Source: Callorhinus ursinus (Eukaryota; Chordata; Mammalia; Carnivora; Otariidae). From it: a DNA stretch of 64,000 nucleotides. The notes beneath the pieces were generated by a model that was not told the origin of the DNA, did no database searches, and saw nothing but the letters and a program-made list of their open reading frames with translations. Made by a program: the position numbers and the translations under genes. Shown here in pieces: positions 34,400 to 45,356 of the stretch. Each line of letters opens with the position of its first letter. Position 1 is the first letter of the stretch. The stretch covers positions 793,010 through 857,009 of the forward strand of contig NW_020313165.1 of the NCBI RefSeq assembly GCF_003265705.1. The letters are read 5' to 3'.

Positions 34400-35000
34400 C
34401 CTTCTAGTCCATGTGTTTTTATTTTCAGTATATACAAAAACTTAAAACCGATATGTGATACTCTTGTATTTTGCAAGATTTATGTGAATGTTCAGAAACT
34501 TGTTTCATTTAACAATATTTTAGAGAGTAATCCATTTTTTAAAAATGTTATTTCAGCCTTTTTTTTTTTGAGATTTTATTAATTTATTTGACAGAGACAC
34601 AGCGAGAGAGGGAACACAAGCAGGGGGAGTGGGGGAGGGAGAAGCAGGCTTCCTGCGGAGCAGGGAGCCCGATCCCAGGAGCCTGGGATCATGACCTGAG
34701 CTGAAGACAGACGCTTAACGTCTGAGCCACCCAGGCGCCCGAGAGTAATCCATGTTGATAGATGTATATAGATCTAGTGAATTCACACTATTGAATTGAA
34801 TTTCATCATGTGACTACCAAGAAACTGTCCCTTATTGACACACATTCAGAGTATTTCTAACTTTTTGCTATTTATTTCCTCAAATGCTTTAACAGTTTGG
34901 TGTAATATATACATTTATGCAAGATAAATCATGTTTTTGAATATGTCATATAACCAGGAAGAAATAATCAGTTTCAAGATAGAATCCTCTAAGAAGAGGT
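34400..35000 (-). mobile_element. Ancient L1M-type 3' fragment, antisense, split by a SINE
   Basis: Decayed antisense L1M 3'UTR: 'gagagtaatccat' continues, after the SINE, into 'gttgatagatgtatatagatc', then 'actttttgctatttatttcc'. Boundaries are approximate. Confidence 0.45.
34536..34740 (-). mobile_element. Can-SINE, antisense, with apparent 3' transduction
   Basis: SINE body 34560-34740 with head 'tctgagccacccaggcgccc'. The 13-bp TSD 'gagagtaatccat' is exact, but its left copy (34523-34535) is separated from the T-tract by 24 bases of non-SINE sequence (34536-34559). In sense that extra piece follows the A-tail and contains a T5 run, as expected of pol III read-through to the next terminator. 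Confidence 0.93.
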
Positions 35001-35289
35001 TTTGTCCAGCTGGTGCATCAGAATCTTGACTATAATGAAATTGGTTTAATATAAGTTTATTTTATATCCAAGATTCTCAAATTTTAGTTTATCACAATCA
35101 CCTGATTCATGTATTTAAACAAACCCTCTGGTTTTTCATTGGTTTATATTTCAAAAAGCTTGGTTGTAATATTGGGGACTGAAATTAAGAGCATTTATTT
35201 TGCATACAGTGACTTCTTGAGGTTGTTGCTCTGTAGAAACCTGTGGTATTAAGAGTTTATTTGTCAAGAAATCTTTCTCCTTGTAGATA
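35001..35289. other. Unassigned; possible MER5-like scrap
   Basis: 'gattctcaaattttagtttatcacaatcacctg' type text at 35071-35105 resembles a hAT MER5 end, too short to call. Otherwise nothing seen. Confidence 0.3.
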
Positions 35290-35480
35290 GAAGAAACACT
35301 GACACATCTAGAGTCTGTACTATGTCCCAGCCCAATGCTAGCCACTTTCACACACATAATTTTATTTAATCCTCAGAGCTCCTTGGAAGTTTATTTTGTA
35401 GTTGAAGACATAATAGCCCAAGATCACATAACTACTCAGCAGTATACTAAGTCAAGTCTGAGACTTGACCCTACCTCTTT
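35290..35480 (-). mobile_element. MIR SINE, antisense
   Basis: Antisense MIR: 'agtctgtactatgtcccagc', 'attttatttaatcctcagagc', 'cccaagatcacataactactcag', 'caagtctgagacttgaccc' type landmarks. Confidence 0.75.
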
Positions 35481-35584
35481 TTAATTTGAAAATCCTATTT
35501 TCTCTCTTCCACATGTTCACATATCTTGGGAAGGTAATCAGTATTAACAGCTGTAGTTTATACACAGGACATAGAGTCACTTAG

Positions 35585-35720
35585 TCAGCATAAATTTTGT
35601 TTGAGCCTCCACTGTGCTGTCATTTTTGTGCAGTTACCATAAGGGCTTACAAAGAAATAATTCACTGCCCATGGGGAGCTCATAATCTTTTGGGGAAGAA
35701 AAGATAAAGATAGGAATAGT
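35585..35720 (-). mobile_element. L2 LINE 3' fragment, antisense
   Basis: 'tgcccatggggagctcataat' followed by 'cttttggggaagaaaag', the antisense L2 3' motif. Confidence 0.5.
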
Positions 35721-36282
35721 GGACAATATTTTGAACTGAATTTGTGCAGCTTTGGGACGAAGCAGTGTGGATTAGAGAAGGAAAGCTAAGTGGGAGGTGG
35801 ATATTGGGTCACTCTGAGAAAGTGGGTGGTATTTACCCAGGTAGGTAGGAAGCAGCAAAGAATTCTGGTTGGGTAAAATTGCATGAACAAAAGCTTGGGG
35901 CTTGGGACTACCAATGCTCCTATCAACTGTTGGAAAGGATGAATGTTAGGGACACATCCAGATGTCACTGTCAGCAGAGTTAATAGAGAACCTAGAACAT
36001 GTGACTCCAGTATCTGAGCTCCTTTCACTTTCCATACCTCTTGTCTGATCTCTTCTCAAATTACAGTATAGTCAGTGGAATTCATCAGGACACACAGGAG
36101 GCATGTAATAGAATGCCAGTGTTTTGGGAAAACCGGGGAGGTGTCTAAGCAAAGCAAGCTAAAAGTTCCTGGTGACCAAAGAAAAAAATCAGACAAGGTG
36201 AAAGAAAGGTAGCGCTTGAAGGCTGTTTAATTACCAAAAAGGCTTATGAAATTATCCCCTGCCCTGAGGGCTCATTTGGAAG
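35721..36282. other. Unassigned single-copy DNA
   Basis: No repeat or gene seen. An 80-codon antisense open frame (35786-36028) has no known domain. Confidence 0.36.
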
Positions 36283-36299
36283 TTAGAGCTGTGTGTTCT

Positions 36300-37014
36300 T
36301 TTTTTTTTTTATTATTATGTTATGTTAATCACCATACATTACATCATTAGTTTTGGATATAGTGTTCCATGATTCATTGTTTGCGTGTAACACCCAGTGC
36401 TCCATGCAAAATGTGCCCTCTTTAATACCCATCACCAGGCTAACCCATCCTCCCACCCCCCTCCCCTCTAGAACCCTCAGTTTGTTTCTCAGTGTTCATA
36501 GTCTCTCATGGTTCGTCTCCCCCTCCAATTTCCCCCCTTCATTCTTCCCTTCCTGCTACCTTCTTCTTTTTCTTCTTTTTTTTTTTTAACATAAAATGTA
36601 TTATTTGTTTCAGAGGTACAGATCTGTGATTCAACAGTCTTGCACAATTCACAGCGCTCACCATAGCACATACCCTCCCCAGTGTCTATCACCCAGCCAC
36701 CCCATCCCTCCCACCCCCACCACTCCAGCAACCCTCAGTTTGTTTCCTGAGATTAAGAATTCCTCATATCAATGAGGCCATATGATACATGTCTTTCTCT
36801 GATTGACTTATTTCGCTCAGCATAATACCCTCCAGTTCTATCCACGTCGTTGCAAATGGCAAGATTTCATTCTTTTTGATGGCTGCGTAATATTCCATCA
36901 TATATATGTATATATGCATATATATATGTATACATACACACACCACATCTTTATCCATTCATCTGTCGATGGACATCTTGGCTCTTTCCATAGTTTGGCT
37001 GTTATGGACATTGC
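36300..37014 (-). mobile_element. 5'-truncated young L1, antisense
   Basis: 715-bp L1 3' end: T-tract 36300-36311, 3'UTR to about 36750, ORF2 tail to 37014. TSD 'ttagagctgtgtgttct' (36283-36299) and 'ttagaactgtgtgttct' (37015-37031), one mismatch, with a TT|AGAA-type nick in sense. The ORF2 tail contains an expanded TA/CA microsatellite at 36899-36942. Confidence 0.96.
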
Positions 37015-37031
37015 TTAGAACTGTGTGTTCT

Positions 37032-37309
37032 AATGGGAGGTTTGTAGAATAGCCTGAGAGCCAGCCTACTCTGAGAAAGTGTAAGTTTAAAATGACTAGC
37101 CTTCCAGTTTCTTTTTCTTTTTTCTCAAAAAAACCCAAACAAAACAAAGCAAAACTTAAACTGAGGCACAGGAAATGTCCTAAGTATCCTCCAGGGGCTA
37201 CAGCTGCTGTGTTTAGCGCACTCATTCCTGGAGCATCACTACTATTTGACTACTGCATCCACCCCTCTCATCCCTACCCATCCCTACCCCAACTTTGACT
37301 CCCTTCCTA
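37032..37309. other. Unassigned
   Basis: Short A-rich patch at 37125-37160; otherwise nothing recognised. Confidence 0.35.
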
Positions 37310-37500
37310 GTGCATTGGGAAATTAGGATTTTGAGCTTTGGATTCAAGTTGCTATGTAGAGTCTTGCTTTCATCAGTTACTCACTGGTGAAGTAAGCTAA
37401 CCTTCTGAGTGATATGTCCTCATCTGTAACCTAAAGATAATATCTACTTGTAGAGTTACTGTGAGAATATGTTGTGAAGTATATACCTATGATGGAAGTG
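37310..37500 (+). mobile_element. MIR SINE fragment
   Basis: Sense MIR: 'gagctttggattcaagttgc', 'tcagttactcactggtg', 'gtcctcatctgtaacctaaag' and 'gagttactgtgagaatatg' in order. Confidence 0.6.
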
Positions 37501-38082
37501 TTGTTATCCTCAGAAAAGCAAAGCTAATGGATTTTACCTCTCATCCTCACTAAAAAACTTCTACAAGATGTACTTTAGGCAAAAGAAAATTGAACCCACA
37601 AACTGAGTTTTGAGAATAAATACTGATCACAGAAATCTGTAAAGATAAAGATGCATCTAAATAATCTCTAAAGGGGGAGGAGTTGATTAAACAAAGTGGA
37701 ACTAAAATACTGTACAAAAGTAACATTTAAGTTGGGAGTTACTAAAGTTCAATTGTTTCACAGTTCTTATTGTTCAGAAAATATATAGAAATGTTGATTA
37801 ACTTTTGACTTTAAGGATAAAATTTTAAGGATAACCTCTACATAAATAGGTTATTCAAATTTTCAGCCAGTAGTGGGGATAAAAGAATAAAGGAAATCTG
37901 ATCAGTAAAATATAAGTTAGAAAAGGAAAGAAAATAAAAAGAATAAGAAAAGAACAGAAAAATCAGAGTAACTAGAAAGTACAAAATATAGTGGTAGAGA
38001 TAAATCAAAATGTGCAAATAATCACCATAAATGTATATGGACTGAGTTTAATAGCACAGAGATTGTCGGATTGAAATAAAAG

Positions 38083-38711
38083 ATGAATGGATAAAGAAGA
38101 TGTGGTATATATACACAATGGAATATTATGCAGCCATCAAAAGGAATGAGATCTTGCCATTTGCAACGACGTGGATGGAACTGGAGGGTGTTATGCTGAG
38201 TGAAATAAGTCAATCAGAGAAAAACATGTATCATATGACCTCACTGATATGAGGAATTCTTAATCTCAGGAACAAACTGAGTGTTACTGGAGTGGTTGGG
38301 GGTGGGAGGGATGGGGTGGCTGGGTGATAGACATTGGGGAGGGTATGTGCTACGGTGAGCGCTGTGAATTGTGCAAGACTGTTGAATCACAGATCTGTAC
38401 TTCTGAAACAAATAACGCAACATATTTTAAGAAAAAAGAAAAAGAAGAAGATAGCAGGAGAGGAAGAATGAAGGGGAGTAAGTCAGAGGGGGAGACGAAC
38501 CATGAGAGATGATGGACTCTGAAAAACAAACTGAGGGTTCTAGAGGGGAGGAGGGTGGGGGGATGGGTTAGCCTGGTGATGGGTATTAAGGAGGGCACAT
38601 TCTGCGTGGAGCACTGGGTGTTATGCACAAACAATGAATCATGGAACACTACATCAAAAACAAATGATGTAATATATGGTGATTAACATAACAATAAAAA
38701 AATAAAAAAAA
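38083..38711 (+). mobile_element. 5'-truncated young L1, sense
   Basis: About 630 bp: ORF2 tail from 'gatgaatggataaagaagatg' to about 38240, G-rich 3'UTR, then an A-rich tail at 38690-38711. 96% or better visual agreement with the 3' end of the 47-54 kb copy. The TSD is not resolvable because the target is itself A-rich. Confidence 0.93.
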
Positions 38712-38722
38712 AGAGAATCTAG

Positions 38723-38963
38723 GGGCACCTGGTGGCACAGTCGGTTAAGCATCTGACTCTTGGTTTCGGCTCAGGTCATGATCTTGGGGTACTAGGATCA
38801 AGCCTTGTGTAGGGCTCTGTGCTCAATGCAGAGTCTGCTTCAAAGACTCTCTCTCTCTCTCTCCCCCACGCCCTCTCTCTCTCTCCCCCTCTGCCCCTTC
38901 CCACCATGTTCTCTCTTTCTCTCTCTCTCTCTCCAATGAATAAATCTTAAAAAAAAAAAAAAG
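38723..38963 (+). mobile_element. Can-SINE, sense, older, CT-rich
   Basis: Diverged sense SINE ('ggggcacctggtggcacag') with a long CT-repeat body (38848-38935) and A-tail 38948-38962. TSD 'agagaatctag' at 38712-38722 and 38964-38974. It sits immediately behind the L1 tail. Confidence 0.93.
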
Positions 38964-39103
38964 AGAGAATCTAGATATATGTTTACAAGGGACCCACTTA
39001 AACTTGAGGTTATAAAGAATTGGAAGTAAAAGAAAGGGAAAAGGTATAGAAATTAACAGAAAGAAAGCTTGTGTAGCTATACTAATATTAATATAGACTT
39101 TAT

Positions 39104-39292
39104 ATTTTAAAAAGACTTATTTATTTGACAGAGACACAGTGAGAGAGGGAACACAAGCAGGGGGAGTGGGAGAGGGAGAAGCAGGCTTCCCGTGGAGCAG
39201 GGAGCCCGATGTGGGGCTCGATCCCAGGACCCTGGGACCATGCCCTGAGCTCAAGGCAGACGCTTAATGACTGAGCCACCCAGGCGCACCTT
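39104..39292 (-). mobile_element. Can-SINE, antisense, in the ancient L1
   Basis: Complete antisense SINE of the 'gacagagacacagtgagagagg' subtype. TSD 'atagactttat' at 39093-39103 and 39296-39306. Confidence 0.96.
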
Positions 39293-40400
39293 AAAATAGA
39301 CTTTATGATCCCTAATGTTTTCTGATCTAATGAAAGGAGGAAAAATTCACTAGGAAGATGTAGCAGTTATAAACTTGTTTGCAATTAATATATAGCATCT
39401 TAATATATAAATCAAAAATCAACAGAATTACAGGGAAAAGTTAACAAATTGACAAATGTAGGACGGGCATTTTAACAAACGTCTCTGCTTGGTAGGTTAC
39501 AAGAACAAAAAATTTAAGAGGATATAGAATAACAAAATTAAACAATTTAGTGGAAATAAATGAATTACATATCCAACAATTAGAGGGTATATATTAAAGC
39601 ATTCATGGCACATTTACAAAAATGTACTAGGCCACAAAGCAATAACTGACCTGCTTTTAGTCTCTAGTAATCTGTTAGTTTGCATTTCCTAGAATTTTAT
39701 GTGAATGGAATTATAGAGTACACACTCTTTTTTTTTCTTTCTTTTTTTTTCCTGGCTTTCCTTTCTTAGTATAATTATTTTGAGAGTCATCCATATTGAT
39801 GCATGTATCAGTAGTTCATTCTTTTATTGCCCTTTAGTATGCTATAATTTGTTTATTCATTCAACAGTTAATGGACATTGGATTTCTTCAGTTTTTGCTT
39901 TTTATAAGTGAAGCTGCTGTGAGGTTTTATGTACAAAATTTTATGTGAACATATGCTCTCATTTCTATTGGATAGGAGTGGAATGCCTGAGCTGAATGGT
40001 AGAGGTATAAAGTGATTGTATCATTTTACTTACCCATCAGCAGGGTAGTGACTTTGTGGTGCTCTGTATCTTCACTGAATATTGGTATGTTCACTCATTT
40101 TAATTTTAGCCATTTTAGTAGTGGTATCTCATTGTGGTTTGAATTTGCATTTCCCTGGTGACTAATAATGTGCATCTTATGTGCTTATTTCTAGATAATT
40201 TTTGGTGAAGCATCTAATTAAATCTTCACCCATTTTTTTATTGGGTTGTTTATTATTGAGTGATAGGACTTCATTATATATTCTAAATACAAGTCATTGT
40301 TGGACAGATTTCTTACAAAGGTTTTTTATTTTTTTTCTCAGTCTGTGGCTTGCTTTTTCATTTTTATGGCAAAGGCTTTTGAAGATCAGAACTTTGGAAT

Positions 40401-40624
40401 TTTTTTTTTTTTTAATAATAGTTTTTTTTTTTTTTTAAGATTTTATTTATTTATTTGAGAGAGAGAGAGAATGAGAGATAGAGAGCACGAGAGGGAAGAG
40501 GGTCAGAGGGAGAAGCAGACTCCCTGCCGAGCAGGGAGCCCGATGCGGGACTCGATCCCGGGACTCCAGGATCATGACCTAAGCCGAAGGCAGTTGCTTA
40601 ACCAACTGAGCCACCCAGGCGCCC
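40401..40624 (-). mobile_element. Can-SINE, antisense (first of a tandem pair)
   Basis: Head at 40600-40624; the left end is a double T-tract (40401-40413, 40422-40436). Preceded by 'tggaatttt' (40395-40403) and followed by 'tggaatttt' (40625-40633). Confidence 0.95.
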
Positions 40625-40630
40625 TGGAAT

Positions 40631-40815
40631 TTTTTTTTAAAGATTTATTCATTAGAGAGAGAGCACGCAAGCGGGGGGGGGGAGAGGCAGAGGGAGAGGG
40701 AGAAGCAGACTCCCTGCCCAGCAGGGAGCCCCACATGGGTCTCCATCCCAGAACCCCGGGATCATGACCTGAGCCGAAAGCAGATGCTTAACCATCTGAG
40801 CCACCCAGGCACCCC
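40631..40815 (-). mobile_element. Can-SINE, antisense (second of a tandem pair)
   Basis: Separate SINE with its own head (40790-40815) and body containing a 9-G run (40673-40681). Bounded by 'tggaatttt' on the left and 'tggaactttt' (40816-40825) on the right. Confidence 0.95.
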
Positions 40816-41436
40816 TGGAACTTTTGAATTCTAATGAAATCCAGTTTATTAATTTTTTCTCTTAAAGTTTGTGTTTTTGCCCTTTAAGATATCTTTTCCA
40901 TACCCAGGGTGTGAAGATTTTCTCCTGTCTCTTTGTAGAAGTTTTATAGTTTTAGCTTTCAAATTTAGTTCTGGGATTAATTTCTAGTTAAATTTCGTAT
41001 TTTGTGGGAGGTCAAGGTAAAGGCTTATTTTTTGCTATAGCTGTTCAGTTATTCCAGTACCATTTATTGTAAAAACTATTCCGTCTCTATTGAATTGCTT
41101 TTGTACCTTGGTCAAAATTCCATTGACTACACACACCCACACATGCAAAATGTTAATTGCTATAGCTTCATAATAAGATTTGAAATCATGTAGTGCACAC
41201 CCTTCAACCTTGTCTCTCTCTCTTTTTTTTTCCCAAAGCTTTGGCTGTCCTTTTCATTTCCATATAAATTTTAGTATGATTCTTTCAATTTCAACCAAAA
41301 AGCCTGCTGGGATTTTGATTGGTGTTGAATTGATAGATCAGTTGATCAGTTTGGGGGAATGGAATGGACATCTTAGTAATACTGAATCATACAGTCTGTG
41401 AACACAGATAAACATCCATCTCTCTAGGTCTTTTTA

Positions 41437-41641
41437 TTTATTTTTTATTTTTTTAATTTTCTTAAAGATTTTATTTATTTGACAGAGAGAGACACAGTGA
41501 GAGAGGGAACACAAGCAGGGGGAGAGGGAGAAGCAGGCTCCCCGCTGAGCAGGGAGCCTGATGTGGGGCTCGATCCTAGGACCCTGGGATCATGACCTGA
41601 GCCAAAGGCAGATGTTTAACAACTGAGCCACCCAGGCGGCC
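41437..41641 (-). mobile_element. Can-SINE, antisense
   Basis: Full antisense SINE with a long T/A-rich tail (41437-41470). Exact 17-bp TSD 'ctctctaggtcttttta' at 41420-41436 and 41642-41658. Confidence 0.97.
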
Positions 41642-42432
41642 CTCTCTAGGTCTTTTTAATCTTTCTAGATGTTTAGATGTTTAATGTTTTCTAGTTTTCA
41701 GGTCTTACACATTTTATATTAATTATTTCAATTTCAATTTCTGTTTGTTGTTAGCATATAGAAATACAACTGAGTTGTTTTTATTTTGCTTTTATCCTGA
41801 AATTTTGCTGTCCTCATTAATTCTGATAGTTTGTGTGGATTCTGTATGATTTTCAACCTAGGTAAGCATGGTATATACAAATAATGACTGTTCTTCCGTT
41901 CCAGTCTAGATGCCCTTTATTCCTTTTCTTGACTTAGTGTACCAAACTGGAACTTTCAGTAAAATGTAAAAGGATAAAACAATAAAAGGGCTGAGTGTAG
42001 ATAACCATTTGCCCTGTTCCTGATCTTATGGGGAAAGCATTCTATATTTAACACTAAGTATGGTAATAGCTGTAGGATTTTTATAGGTGCCCTTTATCAG
42101 GTTGAGGAAATACCATTTGTTTCTCATTTACTGAGAGTTTTTAATAGGAATGGGTGTTGGATCTTGTCAGATGCTTTTTCTGCATTTATTCAGATGATCA
42201 TGGTCTTTGTTTTTTAACTTGTTAGTATGGTTAATTACATTAACTAATTTTAAAATATTAGAACAATCTTAAATCTCTGAGATAAACCTCCTTGTCATTA
42301 TACATTTTTCTTTTTAAATGTTATTAGATTTGATTTGTTAACACTAAGATTTTTTGCATATTTCATGAGGTTATTTACAGCTTTCTTTTAGTGTCTTTGT
42401 TTGATTTTGGTATAAAGATAATTCTGGCCTTA

Positions 42433-42561
42433 GGTGATGGGAATTAAGGAGCACACTTGTGATGAGCACTGGGTGATATATACAAGTGTTGAACCACTAT
42501 TTTGTCTACCTGAAACTAATATTACACTATATGTTAGCTGGAATTTAAATAAAAACTTAAA
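42433..42561 (+). mobile_element. Older carnivore L1, 3' end only
   Basis: About 130 bp of L1 3'UTR: 'gatgggaattaaggagcac', 'gatgagcactgggtgatat', then an A-rich tail. It differs from the young copies (e.g. 'ttacactatatgttagctgg'), so it is an older subfamily. TSD of 19 bp with one mismatch: 'aaagataattctggcctta' (42414-42432) and 'aaagataattctggtctta' (42562-42580). Confidence 0.94.
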
Positions 42562-42654
42562 AAAGATAATTCTGGTCTTAATAAAATAAGTTATAAAGAA
42601 TTTCCCTGTATTCAGTTTTCTGGAAGAGTTTATGTAGAATTATTTTCTTTTAAA

Positions 42655-42823
42655 ATTTTTTTTAAAGATTTATTTGCGAGAAAGAGAGAGAAAGAGAGCA
42701 CAAGCACACAGAGGGAGAGGGAGAAGCAGACTCCCTGTGGAGCAAGAACCTGATGCGGGGCTGGATCCCAGGACCCTGAGCCGAAGGCAGTTGCTTAACT
42801 GAGCGAGCCACCCCAGCACCCCT
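42655..42823 (-). mobile_element. Can-SINE, antisense, internally shortened
   Basis: Antisense SINE lacking the 'gggatcatgacctgag' segment: 'ccaggaccctgag' joins directly to 'ccgaaggcag' at 42768-42790. Flanks 'cttttaaaatttt' and 'ctctttttaaat' are compatible with an imperfect TSD. Confidence 0.92.
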
Positions 42824-42960
42824 CTTTTTAAATGTTTTGTAGCGCATTCACTAGTGAAACGGTTGGATCCTTGAATTCCTTTTGTGGAAATGTTTTAAAT
42901 TACAAGTTCAATGTCTTTAGTAGGTATAGTGCTGTACAGATTCTCTGCTGTTCGTGATAC

Positions 42961-45356
42961 TCTTAACTAAGAAGGACATAACAACATCAACAACAGCAAA
43001 AATGAATCCAAACAAAAAGAAAACGCTTTATTCTCTGGCTTCAGCCTGCAATATCATGCATGTGTTCCCCACTGTCTGCCGCCTCTGGTGTTTTGCTTGT
43101 GGGAATATAATGTAAATCACAAGGCCACTGCCTTTCAACTTTGAAATTCTTGTTCTCCTCCCTTCTCCATTTCCACCAAAGGATATCCACCCCCGTTTGT
43201 GTATGAAAAGATATCTTCTTCAAATATCAGTACCTGATCAGGAGAAGGAGTGAGGTTGGTGTTCAGTTTCTGGCAGGTAGTGACTACACGTGTCTGAGCT
43301 AGGGTTGATGATGGGGTAAAGGAGACAGTGTATTTTCTTTTGCTTTGTTCCAATAAGATTTCATTTGCACATTTGGACATGTATGTGGCCATCTTCTCAT
43401 ATCCATAAATGGAATTCAGGAAGGAATCCCTTGATTTTAAAGTATTAATTCATATACATGCCATCATTTAATCCTGAGCACATGAGAATTTTTAAGGAGT
43501 CTTCATTCATAAATGAAGTAGCTTTTAAAATCCCAATTGATAACACCTTTCTTCTCAGAAAGCTTTGGGATGCTGTAGGTTTTCTCATGCATCAGCCTGT
43601 CTTATGTACATTTATTTCTGCCATATAATTAAGAAAGTCTCCTAAAAAAAAATAAAATGAAATTAAAAAATGCTACACCCAAAATCCTGGAACAAACAGT
43701 TTTGATTATTCTCTGCTTTGCATTATAGTTTCCATTACACCCTTTTTTAGGGTGAGAGGATATATAGTTAGTTGCCTTGAAGGGATGTAGACCTTCCGTT
43801 TTTTAGGCAAATGGGGTCAGAAATAATTGAAATAGCCTCAGAGGAACATGAGTTAACTCTTGCAAAATGCTAATTCCCGAGTTTATCAATTTGGCCTTTT
43901 AATGGTTATGTGAGCCAACCCAACATCTTTATCTCCCTCCCTATTTTAAAACATAAAATTCAAGTGATTTTTTTGGTGGGGGACTGGATGGAAAAAAATT
44001 AAGCTTTCTTTTCCTGTTGATTACCTTCTTTTTAGAGTGACAGCCTTATAGATTGTGGCCAGACATGACACAATAAAATAAGCCAACTATAAGATGCTCC
44101 CCTTCCCAGCTGCATTTCTTTAGCAGCCCTTCTGCTGTTTGAAGGGGCTAAAGTTTTTTTTGGTTGGATTGGCAACTCCGAAGCCTGATGAGGGTGGAAG
44201 GGTAGGAAAAACTGGTAAAAGAGAAGAGTTTTGTCTACGTGCATCAAACTAATTCTCTAAGGTTTAGTTTACTTACTACACTTGGAGAAAAATTTCAAAA
44301 TATGCGGTGAGAGAGAGGGAGAACTCTCAAACCCCTTGATAGCCCATCTGTTTCATCTAAAAAAATCAGGCTAACCTCTCTTGGTCACTATAATATTTTA
44401 CCTTGCTTTCCAACTTCAGAACTTCACATAAAGGAGTCAAGAACAGTGTCTGTAACAGAAAAGCTTAAAGCAAAAGAGGCAAAAATATGGGTCACTGATG
44501 GGCAGTTGTGAATTTTTTGTTTTTGCAGCTTTTTGTTTTGTTTTTGCTGGAGGGTAAAATTCAAGTCTTAGGAACTATGTTTTGAAATCTGCTGCAGTGA
44601 GACCATCAGACTTCTCCCCAAAGAGATACTGTCTGAATGACTCACCCATACTTCCTATCAGATGGAAAACATGGGGAAAAGTGATTAAAACTGGAAGTGA
44701 CTTTCACAAGGAATTGATCATTTATCTAGTTACTCACGGACTGTCTCCATCTTTAGGGTTAAAATAAGGGTAAGTTGGTTGACTTTGTGGACATGCCCCC
44801 TATGCAGTCGAGTCCTCATGTGAAGGGCCTCTTGATTTGTTTAATGCCCTTCTGCCTTCTTCTTAAAACACTTGTTTTTTTTGTTTTGTTTTGTTTGTAA
44901 ATTATGTAGTTGCTCTTGAGGATACATTGGAAATAATGTTTATTTTGATGGTGAAGTGAAAGTGGTTAACAGAAGCCCTAGACTGGAAAAATCTCACACT
45001 GGCAGGCATCACTAGTAGTCTAACCACTAGCAGTTGAACATTTATCCTCTCTGGTAAACTTTGTTAGTGAGTTGATCTAAATCAGTGGCTGAAAAATAGA
45101 TGATATATTCCTTTTGAGATGTCATGGTTTTTGTTGCGGGAAAATGAGGGAGAAGTCGAATGGGCCAGCTTACGGACTCCTATTCTATGTAAAGAGTGGG
45201 TCTTTTTCTTTTCTGTGTTCAAAAGATCTCTTCATAGTTCAAAATTCTATGAATAGTATTCCTGGCAAGCAGGGCTTGTGGTTGGGAATGAGGGAAAAAT
45301 AGAGAAACATAGAGTGCATGATTTTCCAGAATGAGAAAAGTCTCATTTTTTTTAAT
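42961..45356. other. Single-copy DNA, no gene called
   Basis: About 2.4 kb with no recognised transposon. An antisense open stretch at 43135-43445 (about 100 codons between stops) has balanced composition and contains a donor-like 'cag|gtactg' (minus strand, near 43233), but no domain I know and no good in-frame acceptor. 43840-43930 and 44260-44760 are high-complexity. Confidence 0.4.

Larger units (their letters stand above)
37520..39650 (+). mobile_element. Ancient L1 (L1M type), sense, interrupted three times
   Basis: Old L1 pieces at 37520-38082, 38975-39092 and 39297-39650. The middle encodes decayed endonuclease-domain text: 'ataaatgtatatggactgag' (38028-38047) plus 'cacagagattgtcgg' correspond to the NVNGLN...HRLSDW motif. 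The last piece holds 'tgtactaggccacaaagc', matching the EN-domain 'LGHK' area. Young L1 and SINE copies sit in the gaps. Confidence 0.7.
39655..42960 (-). mobile_element. Ancient L1 (L1M type), antisense, heavily nested
   Basis: Old L1 running 3'UTR to ORF2 from left to right in five pieces (39655-40394, 40822-41419, 41659-42413, 42581-42654, 42824-42960). Landmarks: 'gagagtcatccatattgatgc' type text at 39782, 'gtggtttgaatttgcatttccctgg' region at 40134, 'tttgattggtgttgaattgatag' near 41315, and RT-side 'gcattcactagtgaaacggttgg' near 42844. Interrupted by four SINEs and one L1 3' end. Confidence 0.8.
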
